Of a stretch of DNA of 64,000 bases, positions 51,733 through 61,384 are shown in pieces. Origin of the DNA: Bacteroidaceae bacterium (GTDB taxonomy: Bacteria > Bacteroidota > Bacteroidia > Bacteroidales > Bacteroidaceae); assembly GCA_017383485.1 (NCBI GenBank), contig JAFNXM010000005.1, positions 1-64,000 on the forward strand, read 5' to 3'. Below the pieces are notes generated by a model. It saw only the letters and a program-made list of their open reading frames with translations, made no database searches and was not told where the DNA came from. A program made the position numbers and the translations under genes. Position 1 is the stretch's first letter. Each line of letters begins with the position of its first letter.

Positions 51733-54700
51733 CTATTCAACGGTAGCCGTATCAGACAGGCTGAATGCTTTTTGCATCTCCTGACCAAATGGCGAATCTT
51801 CCATTTCCTTTTTCAATTTTGAAAGACGTGCTGCAAAGCCTCCCTGTTGGATGCCGGGGTCGGTAGAGAGTTCTACGATTTGGTCGTAGAGGTCTTGGAA
51901 TCCATAAACGAGTGCTGTGATTTCCTCTTCAGTAGGTTCGCTCATGCCCAGAGAAGAAATTGCGGCAGTAAGTTGTGCCCAATTGCTTTCGTAGGCATTG
52001 AGGATGCTTTCGTAGGTATTTTTCATTTGTGCCGAACTAAATGCAGCGTTGAGTACAGCATTGATTTCGTTCACGGCGTCTTCGTTCAAATTGATCTTAG
52101 GTGTTTCGCCCAGGCCGTCGGATTCTACCATCTTTTTGAGATCTTTCAGGCAAGCCAAGTGCTGGCGATATTCGCGACGTACGCTGGCGCTTTTGTTGAC
52201 CATGTGTCCGTTGCTCAAGTCGTCTGCCCATGTGAAGTATTGTTGGCTTTGGCGTGCGATGTCCTTGGCAATGCGGCTCGCTTCGTCGACTTGTCCCAAA
52301 TCGCTCCAAAGTTGTATCAAGCCATAGTCGCTCAATTCGTAGGGCACATTGCTTTGTGGCAACACTTCCTTGCACTTTTGCATCACCTTCAGAGCGCGTT
52401 CCTTGTCGCCCTTTTCGAGCAATGCTACGGTCAGTTGTGTGAACATGTGGCGGTGAGTGCCGCACATGCGACGAACGGTTTCGTCCAAATAGATGCCTTC
52501 TGCTGCCACGTTGCCGTACTTGAAGCGGTTCATCAAGTTGTCGTACATCTTGTCGGCGTCGATTGTGCCAAGGCCTACCTTGAATGGTGTCAAGCGATAA
52601 GCGAGGCCTTCGAGCACGAGGTAGTCTTCGAGTCCCGCCATGTTGCCTTGTCCCAAAGTGACGGACATATAGATGGGGCGCTTCCAATCATTTCGTGCCA
52701 ACATTTCGTAGATCATCATTTCGCTCTTGTCCAATACCTTCTTGTCGCCGAGGCTGATTTCCATATATTCGGGGATGCTGTCTGGGCCGTTGGGCAGTAG
52801 CATGCCGCTTTTCAGGATTTCTTCCTTGTTCACCTTGACGTGGAAGTTGCTGGTAGGCAAATACCCCTTGGTGCGGGCATAGTTGTCGATGAGCCATGAG
52901 AGTTCGTAGGGGTCGGCGCCTGGATGAGCCGCAGCGTAGGCGTCGAGATCCGCACGTTCGTCTTTCACACGGATAAAGTTGTGTCCTTGGTGATTGTCGT
53001 ATTCTGCGCGAGTCCAGGCAATGGGCAATCCTGCCGAGAGGTGAGCTGGGCGCTTCATTTGGTCGATGTACCAGTCTGTGCCCAGGTATGACAGGTTGCA
53101 CACACGGGTGTCGGTGCGGAAACCTTCGACTTCGTGTGCATACCACAAGGGGAAGGTATCATTGTCACCATTAGTATAAATAATAGGCATACCCTGGTCG
53201 GGCAAAGTAGCCAGATAGTTCATACCAAAGTCGCGTGCTGCGTAGCGTCCCGAACGGTCGTGGTCGTCCCATGTCTGGCTGACCATTTGCAGGGGTACGA
53301 GCAGGCAGAGCAGGGTAGGTACTACGGCTGCCACGGCAGGAGTAATCCAATTTTGGCGGTAGCGTTCGCGCAAAGCTCTGAGACCATCGCCCATTGCTAC
53401 GACGCCCAGACCAATCCAGATCGCAAATGCGTAGAACGAGCCGGCGTATGCGTAGTCGCGTTCGCGTGGTTGTGAAGGCGTTTGGTTCAGGTAGAGCACG
53501 ATGGCCAGACCTGTCATGAAGAACAGGAAAAATACTACCCAGAACTGTTGTACACCGCGCTGGCCCTTGAAGGCTTGCCAGAAGAAGCCAAGGAGACCGA
53601 GCAACAAGGGCAGACAGTAGAAGACGTTGCGGCCTTTGTTGTTCTTCAACTCGTCGGGCAAGAGATCCTGATCGCCCAAGCGTGCATTGTCAATGAAGGA
53701 AATACCGGTCAGGAAGTTGCCGTGTTGCAAATCGCCCAGACCCTGTACATCGTTTTGGCGGCCTGCAAAGTTCCACAGGAAGTAGCGCCAGTACATGAAG
53801 TTCACCTGGTACGACAGGAAGTAGTCCAGGTTTGCCCATTGTGTAGGGATGATAGTCGTAGCCTCATAGGTGTCGCCTGTGTAGGCGTTGCGATATTCTT
53901 CGGGCAGAGGGATATCAAATTTTACCTCTTTGAAGTAAGGCAATTCGCTGACGAAAGGTACTGCCACGGGCTTCTTCCATGATTCGGGGTTCTCGGGGTC
54001 TGGATTCATGCCAAACCACGAGTTGTATTGTCCGGCGTGATTTTTAGAGTGCACGCGGGGGAAGAGCATCTTGGTCGAGGGGAAGAATTCATAGCCCTCG
54101 ATGCTTTGATAGCTGTCGTATTTGTCGCCCACTTCGCCATCCACATTGATATGTTGCTTGTAGGCTGTTTTTTCCTTCACCTGATAATTGCCATCGGCAT
54201 CATACGCCAATTCTGACATATACGTTTCGCCGTGCAACAATGGTGTGCGACCGTATTGTTCGCGGTTCAGGTACGAACCCAGGGTGAAGATGTCCTCGGG
54301 CGAGTTTTGGTCCATCGGCGTATTTTGCACCGAGCGCACCATAATTACTGCGTACGACGAGTAACCGATCATCATCACGAGCATGCACAGCAAAGAGGTG
54401 TTGAGGAAACGCTTACGCAAGAGGTACTGACCATCCACCTTCTTGAACAAAGCGATAGCCAAAGCCACGAGCAGCGCTATGCCCAGGATCACCGAACCCT
54501 TGCCACTGCCGATGAATGGTACACCGAGCAGAGCGACCGAGGCAAGATAGAACGCCACCATCTGTGTGCGGTTCTTGCCGTAAGTCGTATGGATGGCGTA
54601 CAATACGACGCCGATCAATACCAGGATATAGACGATCAAACCAGTATTGAAAGGCATGCCCAGGGTGTTGACGAAGAAGAGTTCGAACACACCGCCCACC

Positions 54701-55425
54701 TTCACGATACCGGGTACGAGGCCGTACAATACGGCTACGACGAGCAGTGCCGAGACTGCCAGTGCGACGAGCGAACCCTTGAGTTGCGCATCGGGATTCT
54801 TGCGGTAATAATAGATCAATGCGATGGCTGGGAGGCAAAGCAAGTTGAGCAAGTGCACACCGATAGAAAGCCCGGTCAAATAGCAAATCAGGATGATCCA
54901 ACGGTCTGAGTGAGGTTCGTCGGCATGATCTTCCCACTTGAGTATGAGCCAGAATACCAGGGCGGTGAACATCGAACTATACCCGTACACTTCGCCCTCG
55001 ACAGCCGAATACCAGAACGTGTCGCTCCAGGTGTAAGCCAAAGCACCGGTGAGACCTGCGCCCATGATCAGCACCGTCTGCCACACAGACTGCACCTGAC
55101 CGTCGGTGCAAATCAGTTTGCGCGCCAGGTGCGTGATGCTCCAAAACAGGAACAGGATACAAAATGCAGACAATACGGCAGACATGATATTGATGCACAG
55201 CGCCACATTCTCGGGGTTGTTGGTGAACTGGGTGAAGAAATTACCCGTCAACATAAAGAAGGGGGCGCCGGGAGGGTGTCCTACCTCCATCTTGGCAGCC
55301 GTAGTGATAAACTCGGGACAGTCCCAAAAACTTGCCGTAGGTTCCACCGTCATGCAATAGGTGAACGCTGCCACAGCAAAGGCGAGCCATCCCATCAGGT
55401 TGTTTACTAAGCGATACTGTTTCAT
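51733..55425 (-). CDS. DUF2723 multi-pass membrane protein (possible O-glycosyltransferase)
   Basis: The 1230-aa protein has many N-terminal membrane segments (residues about 15-720) and a large soluble C-terminal part with TPR-like helices. DUF2723 is distantly related to GT-C glycosyltransferases, and members are involved in protein O-glycosylation in Bacteroidetes (from general knowledge). The N terminus shows TASFWDCPEFITTAAKMEVG, with acidic residues in the first external loop typical of GT-C enzymes. ATG at 55425 is chosen since the upstream frame overlaps the promoter box TAATTTTG (55535-55542, minus). The deacetylase gene follows by 7 bases. Confidence 0.9.
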   Translation of the reverse strand: MKQYRLVNNLMGWLAFAVAAFTYCMTVEPTASFWDCPEFITTAAKMEVGHPPGAPFFMLTGNFFTQFTNNPENVALCINIMSAVLSAFCILFLFWSITHLARKLICTDGQVQSVWQTVLIMGAGLTGALAYTWSDTFWYSAVEGEVYGYSSMFTALVFWLILKWEDHADEPHSDRWIILICYLTGLSIGVHLLNLLCLPAIALIYYYRKNPDAQLKGSLVALAVSALLVVAVLYGLVPGIVKVGGVFELFFVNTLGMPFNTGLIVYILVLIGVVLYAIHTTYGKNRTQMVAFYLASVALLGVPFIGSGKGSVILGIALLVALAIALFKKVDGQYLLRKRFLNTSLLCMLVMMIGYSSYAVIMVRSVQNTPMDQNSPEDIFTLGSYLNREQYGRTPLLHGETYMSELAYDADGNYQVKEKTAYKQHINVDGEVGDKYDSYQSIEGYEFFPSTKMLFPRVHSKNHAGQYNSWFGMNPDPENPESWKKPVAVPFVSELPYFKEVKFDIPLPEEYRNAYTGDTYEATTIIPTQWANLDYFLSYQVNFMYWRYFLWNFAGRQNDVQGLGDLQHGNFLTGISFIDNARLGDQDLLPDELKNNKGRNVFYCLPLLLGLLGFFWQAFKGQRGVQQFWVVFFLFFMTGLAIVLYLNQTPSQPRERDYAYAGSFYAFAIWIGLGVVAMGDGLRALRERYRQNWITPAVAAVVPTLLCLLVPLQMVSQTWDDHDRSGRYAARDFGMNYLATLPDQGMPIIYTNGDNDTFPLWYAHEVEGFRTDTRVCNLSYLGTDWYIDQMKRPAHLSAGLPIAWTRAEYDNHQGHNFIRVKDERADLDAYAAAHPGADPYELSWLIDNYARTKGYLPTSNFHVKVNKEEILKSGMLLPNGPDSIPEYMEISLGDKKVLDKSEMMIYEMLARNDWKRPIYMSVTLGQGNMAGLEDYLVLEGLAYRLTPFKVGLGTIDADKMYDNLMNRFKYGNVAAEGIYLDETVRRMCGTHRHMFTQLTVALLEKGDKERALKVMQKCKEVLPQSNVPYELSDYGLIQLWSDLGQVDEASRIAKDIARQSQQYFTWADDLSNGHMVNKSASVRREYRQHLACLKDLKKMVESDGLGETPKINLNEDAVNEINAVLNAAFSSAQMKNTYESILNAYESNWAQLTAAISSLGMSEPTEEEITALVYGFQDLYDQIVELSTDPGIQQGGFAARLSKLKKEMEDSPFGQEMQKAFSLSDTATVE

Positions 55426-55627
55426 AATTGTGCTGAAACTTTTTATATGTTTTGATGAATTATTTCCTTCTTCATCGGACGCTGGCATTCCCCGCCCTGC
55501 ACCAATGATGCCAGGGCACACCATGTCCAATGTGCAAAATTAGGAATAAAATCAGCAATTTATGTCCTTTTTTGTTTTTTTTTACAATTCACCAGGCGTT
55601 TTCTCGTATTTTTATAATTCTTCGTCT

Positions 55628-55732
55628 TGGAAAAAAGGTCAGGCCTTGTTGAAAAAAGCCTTAACCTTTTTCAAAAAACATTAGACCTTTTTTTAACGAG
55701 CCGTCGCGAAATTTTCACGAGGCCTTGACTTT
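55628..55732. repeat. Family 1 minisatellite, copy 6
   Basis: Blocks aaaaaacattagaccttttt, taacgagccgtcgcgaaatt and tcacgaggccttgac recur in the same order as at 25465. Confidence 0.85.
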
Positions 55733-55869
55733 TTTCCTCTCCCCCTTTTGTTGGCATTTAATTGATATTAAGTAGTGTTGTCGATGCGAGTGTTGTCAAG
55801 GCATATTCTATAAGTGAGTTTGCGACGGTTGGTTTAAGATCTTTACATAATATTTGGCCGCCCTCGGCA

Positions 55870-56035
55870 ATTTGAAGAGATTTTCATTGCGCTCGTTTGC
55901 AAAATATTTGAGGGAAACCCTTTTTGCTGTCGCAGACACGTAGCGGTCTACGTGTCAAGGAAATAAGAGAAAAGGCCCAGAAGGCCAACAAAGCGTCCCA
56001 GCAGAAAATCTGCCGAATGAATGAAGAAAACTAAT
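55870..56035. other. Degenerate dispersed sequence with hairpin, possible gene remnant
   Basis: Two overlapping frames without good starts run through here (one ending KASQQKICRMNEEN), separated by a perfect 9-bp hairpin at 55936-55957. The frames are open but short. I think the sequence belongs to a repeat common in Bacteroidales, but this is from memory and not shown by the window. Confidence 0.35.
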
Positions 56036-56070
56036 TTATACTGCTTGCCTTAAATCCCTACAAATAAGTA

Positions 56071-56101
56071 TTGCGTACTTTCCGCAAGATATGTATTTTT
56101 G
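56071..56101 (+). promoter_or_regulatory. Promoter of the di-iron LuxR regulator
   Basis: TTG (56071-56073), 20 bases, then TATTTTTG (56094-56101) fits the consensus. The start codon is 54 bases further. Confidence 0.65.
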
Positions 56102-56155
56102 CAGTGAGTATTTCAATCGTGGCGCCACAGTGTGCCACTTCAACGATTCATCATC

Positions 56156-57109
56156 ATGGGAAAATCACTGTCACCCTATACATCGACCGACCGCATGCGC
56201 GACCTGGTCCGCGACCAGAGCACCATCATCCTGATCCTGGGGCGTTTTGGTCTGCCCCTGGGCTTTGGCGACAAGACCATATCCGAGGTTTGCGTCACAC
56301 ACCAGGTAGACCAGGACACCTTCCTGCAAGTCGTCAACTTCTGCACTGGCCGAGACTACTACTACGAGAAAATCTCTCTGCCCGCACTGATCGAATATCT
56401 GCGTCAGGCACACGACTACTACCTGTCCTTCTACCTGCCCCAGATCCGTCGCAAATTGATCGAAGCGCTGGACTGCTCGGGCGGCAATGATATCGCAATG
56501 CTGATCGTCAAATTCTACGACGAATACGTGCGCGAGGTGCGCAAGCACATGGAAAACGAAAACAAGACTGTCTTTGCCTACGTTCAGGGCCTGTTGCAGG
56601 GGTATTTGAAGCGCGAATACAGCATCTCGACGTTCCAGGGCAAGCACACACCTATGGCTGATAAATTGAAGGAGTTGAAGGAAGTGATCATCCAGTACTA
56701 TCCCGAGAAAAACAACTATCTGCTGAACGAAGTCTTGCTCAATATCATGCTCTGCGAAGACGACTTGACACAGCATTGCGAGGTCGAGGATCACCTCTTC
56801 GTACCCGCCGTAAAACTGGCCGAACAGCGCTTGATGCAAAGCGCCGAGGTGCACTATGCAGACGCCCCCGCAAAGGTGGAGGCCAAGGGCGAAAAACTGG
56901 ACAAACTGGGCGAGCGCGAAAAGGATGTGCTGGTGTGCGTGGCACGCGGCATGAGCAACAAGGAAATCGCCGACGCATTGTTCCTGTCCGTACACACCGT
57001 CGCTACACACCGTCGCAATATCTCGCAGAAACTACAGATCCACTCCACCGCCGGACTGATCATCTACGCTATAGCCAATGGACTGATACAATTGGATGAG
57101 GTGAAGTGA
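56156..57109 (+). CDS. Hemerythrin-like di-iron (RIC/ScdA-type) LuxR-family transcription regulator
   Basis: The 317-aa protein fuses a RIC/ScdA-like sensor to a LuxR HTH. Residues about 13-62 resemble the ScdA N-terminal domain but lack its Cys pair. Residues about 80-225 fit a four-helix hemerythrin bundle. His86, His131, Glu135, His164, His207 and Glu211 fall at the spacing of the YtfE/RIC iron ligands (His84, His129, Glu133, His160, His204, Glu208). Residues about 250-312 form the LuxR/GerE HTH (LGEREKDVLVCVARGMSNKE). The predicted role is sensing oxygen, nitric oxide or iron state to control transcription. ATG at 56156 is chosen; the frame to 56132 has no support. Confidence 0.88.
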   Translation: MGKSLSPYTSTDRMRDLVRDQSTIILILGRFGLPLGFGDKTISEVCVTHQVDQDTFLQVVNFCTGRDYYYEKISLPALIEYLRQAHDYYLSFYLPQIRRKLIEALDCSGGNDIAMLIVKFYDEYVREVRKHMENENKTVFAYVQGLLQGYLKREYSISTFQGKHTPMADKLKELKEVIIQYYPEKNNYLLNEVLLNIMLCEDDLTQHCEVEDHLFVPAVKLAEQRLMQSAEVHYADAPAKVEAKGEKLDKLGEREKDVLVCVARGMSNKEIADALFLSVHTVATHRRNISQKLQIHSTAGLIIYAIANGLIQLDEVK

Positions 57110-57126
57110 GGGATAACTCGTCCCCT

Positions 57127-57300
57127 CTAAAACTCCCGTCTACTTGTCCACTCGTCAACTTGTCTACTATAAAAAAACTCGTTTACTCTAAAAAACTCTC
57201 GTTTACTCGTCCACTTGTCCCCTCGTTTACTATGAAAAAAACTTGTTTACTCTAAAAAAACTCGTTTACTCGTCCACTCGTCCACTTGTCAACTATAAAA
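57127..57300. repeat. Family 3 minisatellite, copy 3 (reverse)
   Basis: Units such as ctcgtttactcgtccacttg are repeated with short A runs between them. They are the reverse complement of the 8-bp units at 29735. Confidence 0.85.
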
Positions 57301-57301
57301 A

Positions 57302-57335
57302 AAACTCCGACCATTTTTCGGTCGGAGTTTTTTTA
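57302..57335. terminator. Bidirectional terminator between the regulator and hppA
   Basis: AAACTCCGACC and GGTCGGAGTTT form a perfect 11-bp stem with a 7-base loop; T and A runs flank both sides. Confidence 0.95.
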
Positions 57336-57350
57336 TAAAATCAACGTCTA

Positions 57351-59537
57351 TTAGAGCAGACTCCAAGCGACGGTCAGACCCGCCATTACGATGCTGACCA
57401 TACTCATCAACTTGATCAGGATGTTCAAACTTGGACCAGCTGTATCCTTGAAGGGGTCGCCCACGGTGTCGCCCACGATTGTAGCCTTGTGCACGTCGCT
57501 ACCCTTGCCGCCGAAGTTGCCTTCTTCGATATACTTCTTGGCATTGTCCCACGCACCACCGGCATTTGCCATAAATACGGCGAGCACGAAACCTGTGGCC
57601 AGACCACCGATCAACAAGCCCAGCACACCGCTCACGCCAAACACTACGCCGACCAAGATAGGAGCGATGATCGCCAAGATTGAGGGCACTATCATCTCGT
57701 GCTGAGCAGCACGTGTCGAGATCATCACGCAGCGGCCATAGTCGGGTTCAGCTTCGCCCTGCAAGATGCCCTTGATTTCGCGGAACTGACGGCGCACTTC
57801 GTCCACCATCTTACCTGCGGCACGGCCCACGGCGTTCATCGTCAAACCGCAGAACAGGAAGGCCATCATCGCGCCGATGAACATGCCGACCAATACCTTG
57901 GGATTCATCAGGGTCACGTCGTAGTATACCATGAAGTCCTGCATGGTCGCTTCGCTCAACTTCACGACGCGTTCGCCAATTTGGAGTGTATCTTGTCCCA
58001 AGCGTTCGAGCCCGATACGTACTTCTTCGATATACGATGCCAGGAGTGCCAGACCAGTCAGAGCGGCTGAACCAATCGCGAAACCTTTACCTGTCGCCGC
58101 AGTGGTATTGCCGAGCGAGTCGAGCGCATCTGTGCGGCGGCGCACTTCGGGACCGAGTTCCGACATTTCGGCATTACCGCCCGCATTGTCGGCGATGGGG
58201 CCGTAGGCGTCGGTAGCCAATGTGATACCCAGGGTCGAGAGCATACCTACGGCAGCCATACCGATACCGTAGAGACCCATTGAGATATTGCTCATATCAC
58301 CGCTTGCTGCCAAGAGGTAGGCTGCGATGATACCTACGACTACGGCTATCACGGGTACGGCAGTCGAGAGCATACCCAGACCCAGACCCGAGATGATCAC
58401 GGTGGCAGCACCAGTCTGTCCGCTCTCAGACACCTTGCGTGTGGGTTTGTATGATTGAGAAGTGTAGTATTCCGTAGCCTGTCCGATCACAGTACCTACC
58501 ACCAAACCTACGACCACGGTGCAACCCATTTGCCACCAGCGATCCAAACCCAGCAGATAGAGTACGGCAAATGATGCCACGACGATCAGTGCGCTACTGA
58601 GCATTGTACCTACCGAAAGCGAGCGGAGCAGTTGCTTGATATTAGCATTCTCGTGTGTACGCACGGCATAGATGCCGATAATAGAGAGGATGATACCTAC
58701 CGCCGCGATGAGCATAGGCGCCATCACCGCCTTGACTTGCATATCGACATTGCCGGCCAACATATATGCCGCCGCACCCAGGGATGCTGTCGCCAGGATC
58801 GAACCGCAGTAAGATTCGTACAGGTCGGCGCCCATACCGGCTACGTCGCCCACGTTGTCGGCGATTGTAGCGGGATTGCGGGGGTCATCTTCGGGGATAT
58901 TGGCTTCCACCTTACCCACCAAGTCGGCACCAACGTCGGCTGCCTTGGTATAAATACCACCACCCACGCGAGCAAAGAGGGCTTGAGTCGATGCACCCAT
59001 ACCGAAGGTGAGCATTGTAGTAGTGATCATGCAAAGTTTGGCTGTAGGCATATCACCTTCGGGTATCAACCAGTCGAGCAACAGGTACCAGAACGAAATG
59101 TCCAGCAGACCCAGACCTACTACGACCAAACCCATCACCGCACCACTGCGGAAGGCGATGCGCAGACCGCCGTTCAATGATGTGCGGGCAGCATTGGCTG
59201 TACGAGCAGAAGCCGCTGTGGCAGTCTTCATACCGAGGTAGCCCGCCAAACCAGAGAAGAAACCACCAGTCAGAAAGGCGATGGGCACCCATTCATTCTG
59301 TACCTGGAAACCATAAGCCATCACGGCAAACAATATAGCCAGGGCGATGAACACGACAGTGACTACCTTGTACTGTTGGCGTAGGTAGGACATAGCACCC
59401 TTGCGTACCGCTTCTGCGATGTGCTGCATGCGCGGTGTACCCTCAGAGGCTTTTTTCATTTCTCGGTAGAAGTGCCATGCGAAGACCAGGGCTAGCACCG
59501 AAGCCGCAGGCACGAGATAAAACAAAGTTGTCTCCAT
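57351..59537 (-). CDS. hppA: Membrane-bound pyrophosphatase, K+-dependent type
   Basis: HppA couples pyrophosphate hydrolysis to H+ or Na+ transport. The 728-aa protein has about 16 membrane segments, the signature [37 protein letters not shown], and the C-terminal substrate block [14 protein letters not shown] followed by [35 protein letters not shown] has Ala where K+-independent enzymes have Lys, so the enzyme is predicted K+-dependent and possibly Na+-pumping; the ion is not decided by this alone. A promoter lies at 59603-59632. Confidence 0.96.
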   Translation of the reverse strand: METTLFYLVPAASVLALVFAWHFYREMKKASEGTPRMQHIAEAVRKGAMSYLRQQYKVVTVVFIALAILFAVMAYGFQVQNEWVPIAFLTGGFFSGLAGYLGMKTATAASARTANAARTSLNGGLRIAFRSGAVMGLVVVGLGLLDISFWYLLLDWLIPEGDMPTAKLCMITTTMLTFGMGASTQALFARVGGGIYTKAADVGADLVGKVEANIPEDDPRNPATIADNVGDVAGMGADLYESYCGSILATASLGAAAYMLAGNVDMQVKAVMAPMLIAAVGIILSIIGIYAVRTHENANIKQLLRSLSVGTMLSSALIVVASFAVLYLLGLDRWWQMGCTVVVGLVVGTVIGQATEYYTSQSYKPTRKVSESGQTGAATVIISGLGLGMLSTAVPVIAVVVGIIAAYLLAASGDMSNISMGLYGIGMAAVGMLSTLGITLATDAYGPIADNAGGNAEMSELGPEVRRRTDALDSLGNTTAATGKGFAIGSAALTGLALLASYIEEVRIGLERLGQDTLQIGERVVKLSEATMQDFMVYYDVTLMNPKVLVGMFIGAMMAFLFCGLTMNAVGRAAGKMVDEVRRQFREIKGILQGEAEPDYGRCVMISTRAAQHEMIVPSILAIIAPILVGVVFGVSGVLGLLIGGLATGFVLAVFMANAGGAWDNAKKYIEEGNFGGKGSDVHKATIVGDTVGDPFKDTAGPSLNILIKLMSMVSIVMAGLTVAWSLL

Positions 59538-59880
59538 AATTTTTATGTATTAGATTTAAGGTTTTTTCTTAGAGTTTCAATGCCTTTTTCCAAGGCGTTT
59601 CGCAAATATAGTCACAACAAATGACAAACAAAGCTTTTTCCGTGAAAAAAAGTCAAATTTGATGCTCCAGACTGATATATTCTCGCTTTTTAGGGGCTTT
59701 TAAGTGTAAAAGGGAAGAGTAGGGGAGTGAGAATAACAAGTATAGAATATTCGTCAAAGGTATATCAGAATTCAAGAATACTTTCTCCGATAAACAACAA
59801 GCAACACACGATGCATGCGATGCAAGGTGTGCTGCTTGATAGGTGTATGAAAATTTCAACGAGGTCTATTCTCGCAGGAA
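59538..59880. other. Intergenic region between hppA and sufE
   Basis: It contains the hppA promoter and leader, and a hairpin (CAAGCA-a-CACAC at 59798-59809 with GTGTG-c-TGCTTG at 59827-59838) that probably ends the sufE transcript. A short stretch (tttcaacgaggtct, near 59850) is a single family 1 unit. No gene is supported. Confidence 0.6.
59603..59632 (-). promoter_or_regulatory. Promoter of hppA
   Basis: On the minus strand TTTG (59629-59632), 18 bases, then TATATTTG (59603-59610) matches the consensus within one base of spacing. The start codon is about 65 bases downstream. Confidence 0.7.
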
Positions 59881-60309
59881 TTATCCCTGAGCCAATTTTG
59901 TCTGATAAGCGAGTGCGTACATGCGCATCTGTTTTACCATTGCCAGAAGTCCATTGCTGCGGGTTGGAGAGAGGTGTTCGGATAAACCTATCTTGTCTAT
60001 GAAATAAAGGTCGGCGTCCAGGATTTCCTGGGGTGTATGTCCGCTCAACACGCGCATCAATAGTACGGCGATACCCTTGACGATTAGGGCGTCGCTTTCG
60101 GCACGGTATTCCAGGATGCCGTCTTCTTCGTCGCATACCAACCATACGCGGCTCTGGCAACCTTCGATCAGGTTGGCATCTACCTTTTCTTCTTCGGACA
60201 AGTCGTCTTCGTCCTCGCCCAAGTCGATAAGGAGTTGGTAGCGGTCCATCCAATCGTCCATCAATGTGAAGTCTTCGATAATCTCGTCTTGAATTTCGTT
60301 GATAGTCAT
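59881..60309 (-). CDS. sufE: SufE-family sulfur acceptor protein
   Basis: SufE takes persulfide sulfur from the cysteine desulfurase SufS for iron-sulfur cluster assembly. The 142-aa protein has the conserved Cys51 in IEGCQSRVW and the C-terminal block LSPTRSNGLLAMVKQMRMYA. A short acidic insert (DLGEDEDDLSEEEK) is present. Other suf genes are not adjacent; it is the third gene after the C26-M19 peptidase and the cyclase-like gene, with about 30-base gaps. Confidence 0.93.
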   Translation of the reverse strand: MTINEIQDEIIEDFTLMDDWMDRYQLLIDLGEDEDDLSEEEKVDANLIEGCQSRVWLVCDEEDGILEYRAESDALIVKGIAVLLMRVLSGHTPQEILDADLYFIDKIGLSEHLSPTRSNGLLAMVKQMRMYALAYQTKLAQG

Positions 60310-60339
60310 ATTACATTTATATTATGTGTAGTGGAGATA

Positions 60340-61350
60340 TTAAAAAGTCTCGCTGCCGAGCACCTGAATTAAGGTTTGTCCCACGGCGCCCAGGACTTCG
60401 CGCGAAATATTCTCGGGTGTGTCGTTCACAGTGTGCCATGTGGCAGAGAATCCGCCCTCTGGGCCATCCAAGAAGGGGATAATGTCGATAGTGGGTATGC
60501 CCATGTATTGATTGATAGGCAGGTGGTCGTCGAGCGCCCAGGTGCCGTCTTCACGCAGGAAGTATTTGTTTGCACCAGCCGTTTCGGCGGCGTTCCAAAC
60601 CTTTGATACGATGTGCGAAGCATACTGCAAAGAGTAACCTTCGCGGCAGAAGCGTGCGTCCTTGCCGCCTACCATGTCGAGCAAGATGCCGTATTCTGCG
60701 CGATAACCAGAGATATGTGGATTTTGTGCCCAATATTGTGAACCCAGGCACCAATCGCTGCCATCTGCCGGAGCACTTTCTTCACCCCAATAGGGAGCGC
60801 CGTAGTCCTCCATGTCGAAGCATATGAAGTCGATGCCGTATGCAGGTTGCAAGTCCTTGAGCAATCTGGCCACCTCGAGCATCACAGCCACGCCGCTGGC
60901 ACCATCGTTGGCGCCCATTACGGGCTTTTTGTGGTTTGCCTCGTCTGGGTCAGCGTCGCACCAAGGACGGCAATCCCAGTGGGCGCAGAGTAGCACGCGC
61001 TTCTCGGCTTCTGGTTTATATGCGGCGATAATGTTGCGACAGGGTAGGGTCTTGCCGTCCCAAGTCTGCACCTGTGTCTTTTGCTCCGTTACCTGCAACT
61101 GATAATGCTTGAACTGGTTCACAATATAGTCACCGCACTGTTTGTGTGCCGCCGACTCGGGTGTACGAGGTCCGAAGTCGCATTGTTTTTGCACCGAAGC
61201 GTAAGCAGAGTCAGCATTGAATGTCACAGCAACCTTCTCCACGGTTGGTGTTGCCGTAGGGTTGTTGGGTTGAAGTGTAGCGCTGTTTTTACCACCACAC
61301 GCCAAAAACGAAAAAGCGGTGATGAGGGCAAAAAATAGATGGATGCGCAT
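60340..61350 (-). CDS. M28-family glutaminyl-peptide cyclotransferase-like lipoprotein
   Basis: The 336-aa protein has a lipobox (FLACGG) after a hydrophobic segment. It resembles bacterial glutaminyl cyclases known from Porphyromonas, Tannerella and Prevotella: AHWDCRPWCDADPDEANH, GANDGASGVAVMLEVARLL, CFDMEDYGAPYWGEES with the zinc Asp and Glu, and TWHTVNDTPENI with the zinc His. Such enzymes form N-terminal pyroglutamate on exported proteins exposed at Gln by signal peptidase. ATG at 61350 (MRIHLFFALI) gives a proper signal; the upstream ATG at 61362 or 61398 would lengthen it. It overlaps no gene and lies 34 bases after the C26-M19 stop codon. Confidence 0.88.
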   Translation of the reverse strand: MRIHLFFALITAFSFLACGGKNSATLQPNNPTATPTVEKVAVTFNADSAYASVQKQCDFGPRTPESAAHKQCGDYIVNQFKHYQLQVTEQKTQVQTWDGKTLPCRNIIAAYKPEAEKRVLLCAHWDCRPWCDADPDEANHKKPVMGANDGASGVAVMLEVARLLKDLQPAYGIDFICFDMEDYGAPYWGEESAPADGSDWCLGSQYWAQNPHISGYRAEYGILLDMVGGKDARFCREGYSLQYASHIVSKVWNAAETAGANKYFLREDGTWALDDHLPINQYMGIPTIDIIPFLDGPEGGFSATWHTVNDTPENISREVLGAVGQTLIQVLGSETF

Positions 61351-61384
61351 AGAATATGTCATAATATAATAATAAGGAGAGTAG

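Larger units (their letters stand above)
55426..56155. other. Intergenic region between the DUF2723 gene and the LuxR-type regulator
   Basis: It contains the -7 box of the DUF2723 gene, a family 1 repeat (55628-55732), a hairpin (GACACGTAG/CTACGTGTC, 55936-55957), a degraded coding-like segment (see 55870-56035), and the regulator promoter (56071-56101). Confidence 0.7.
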
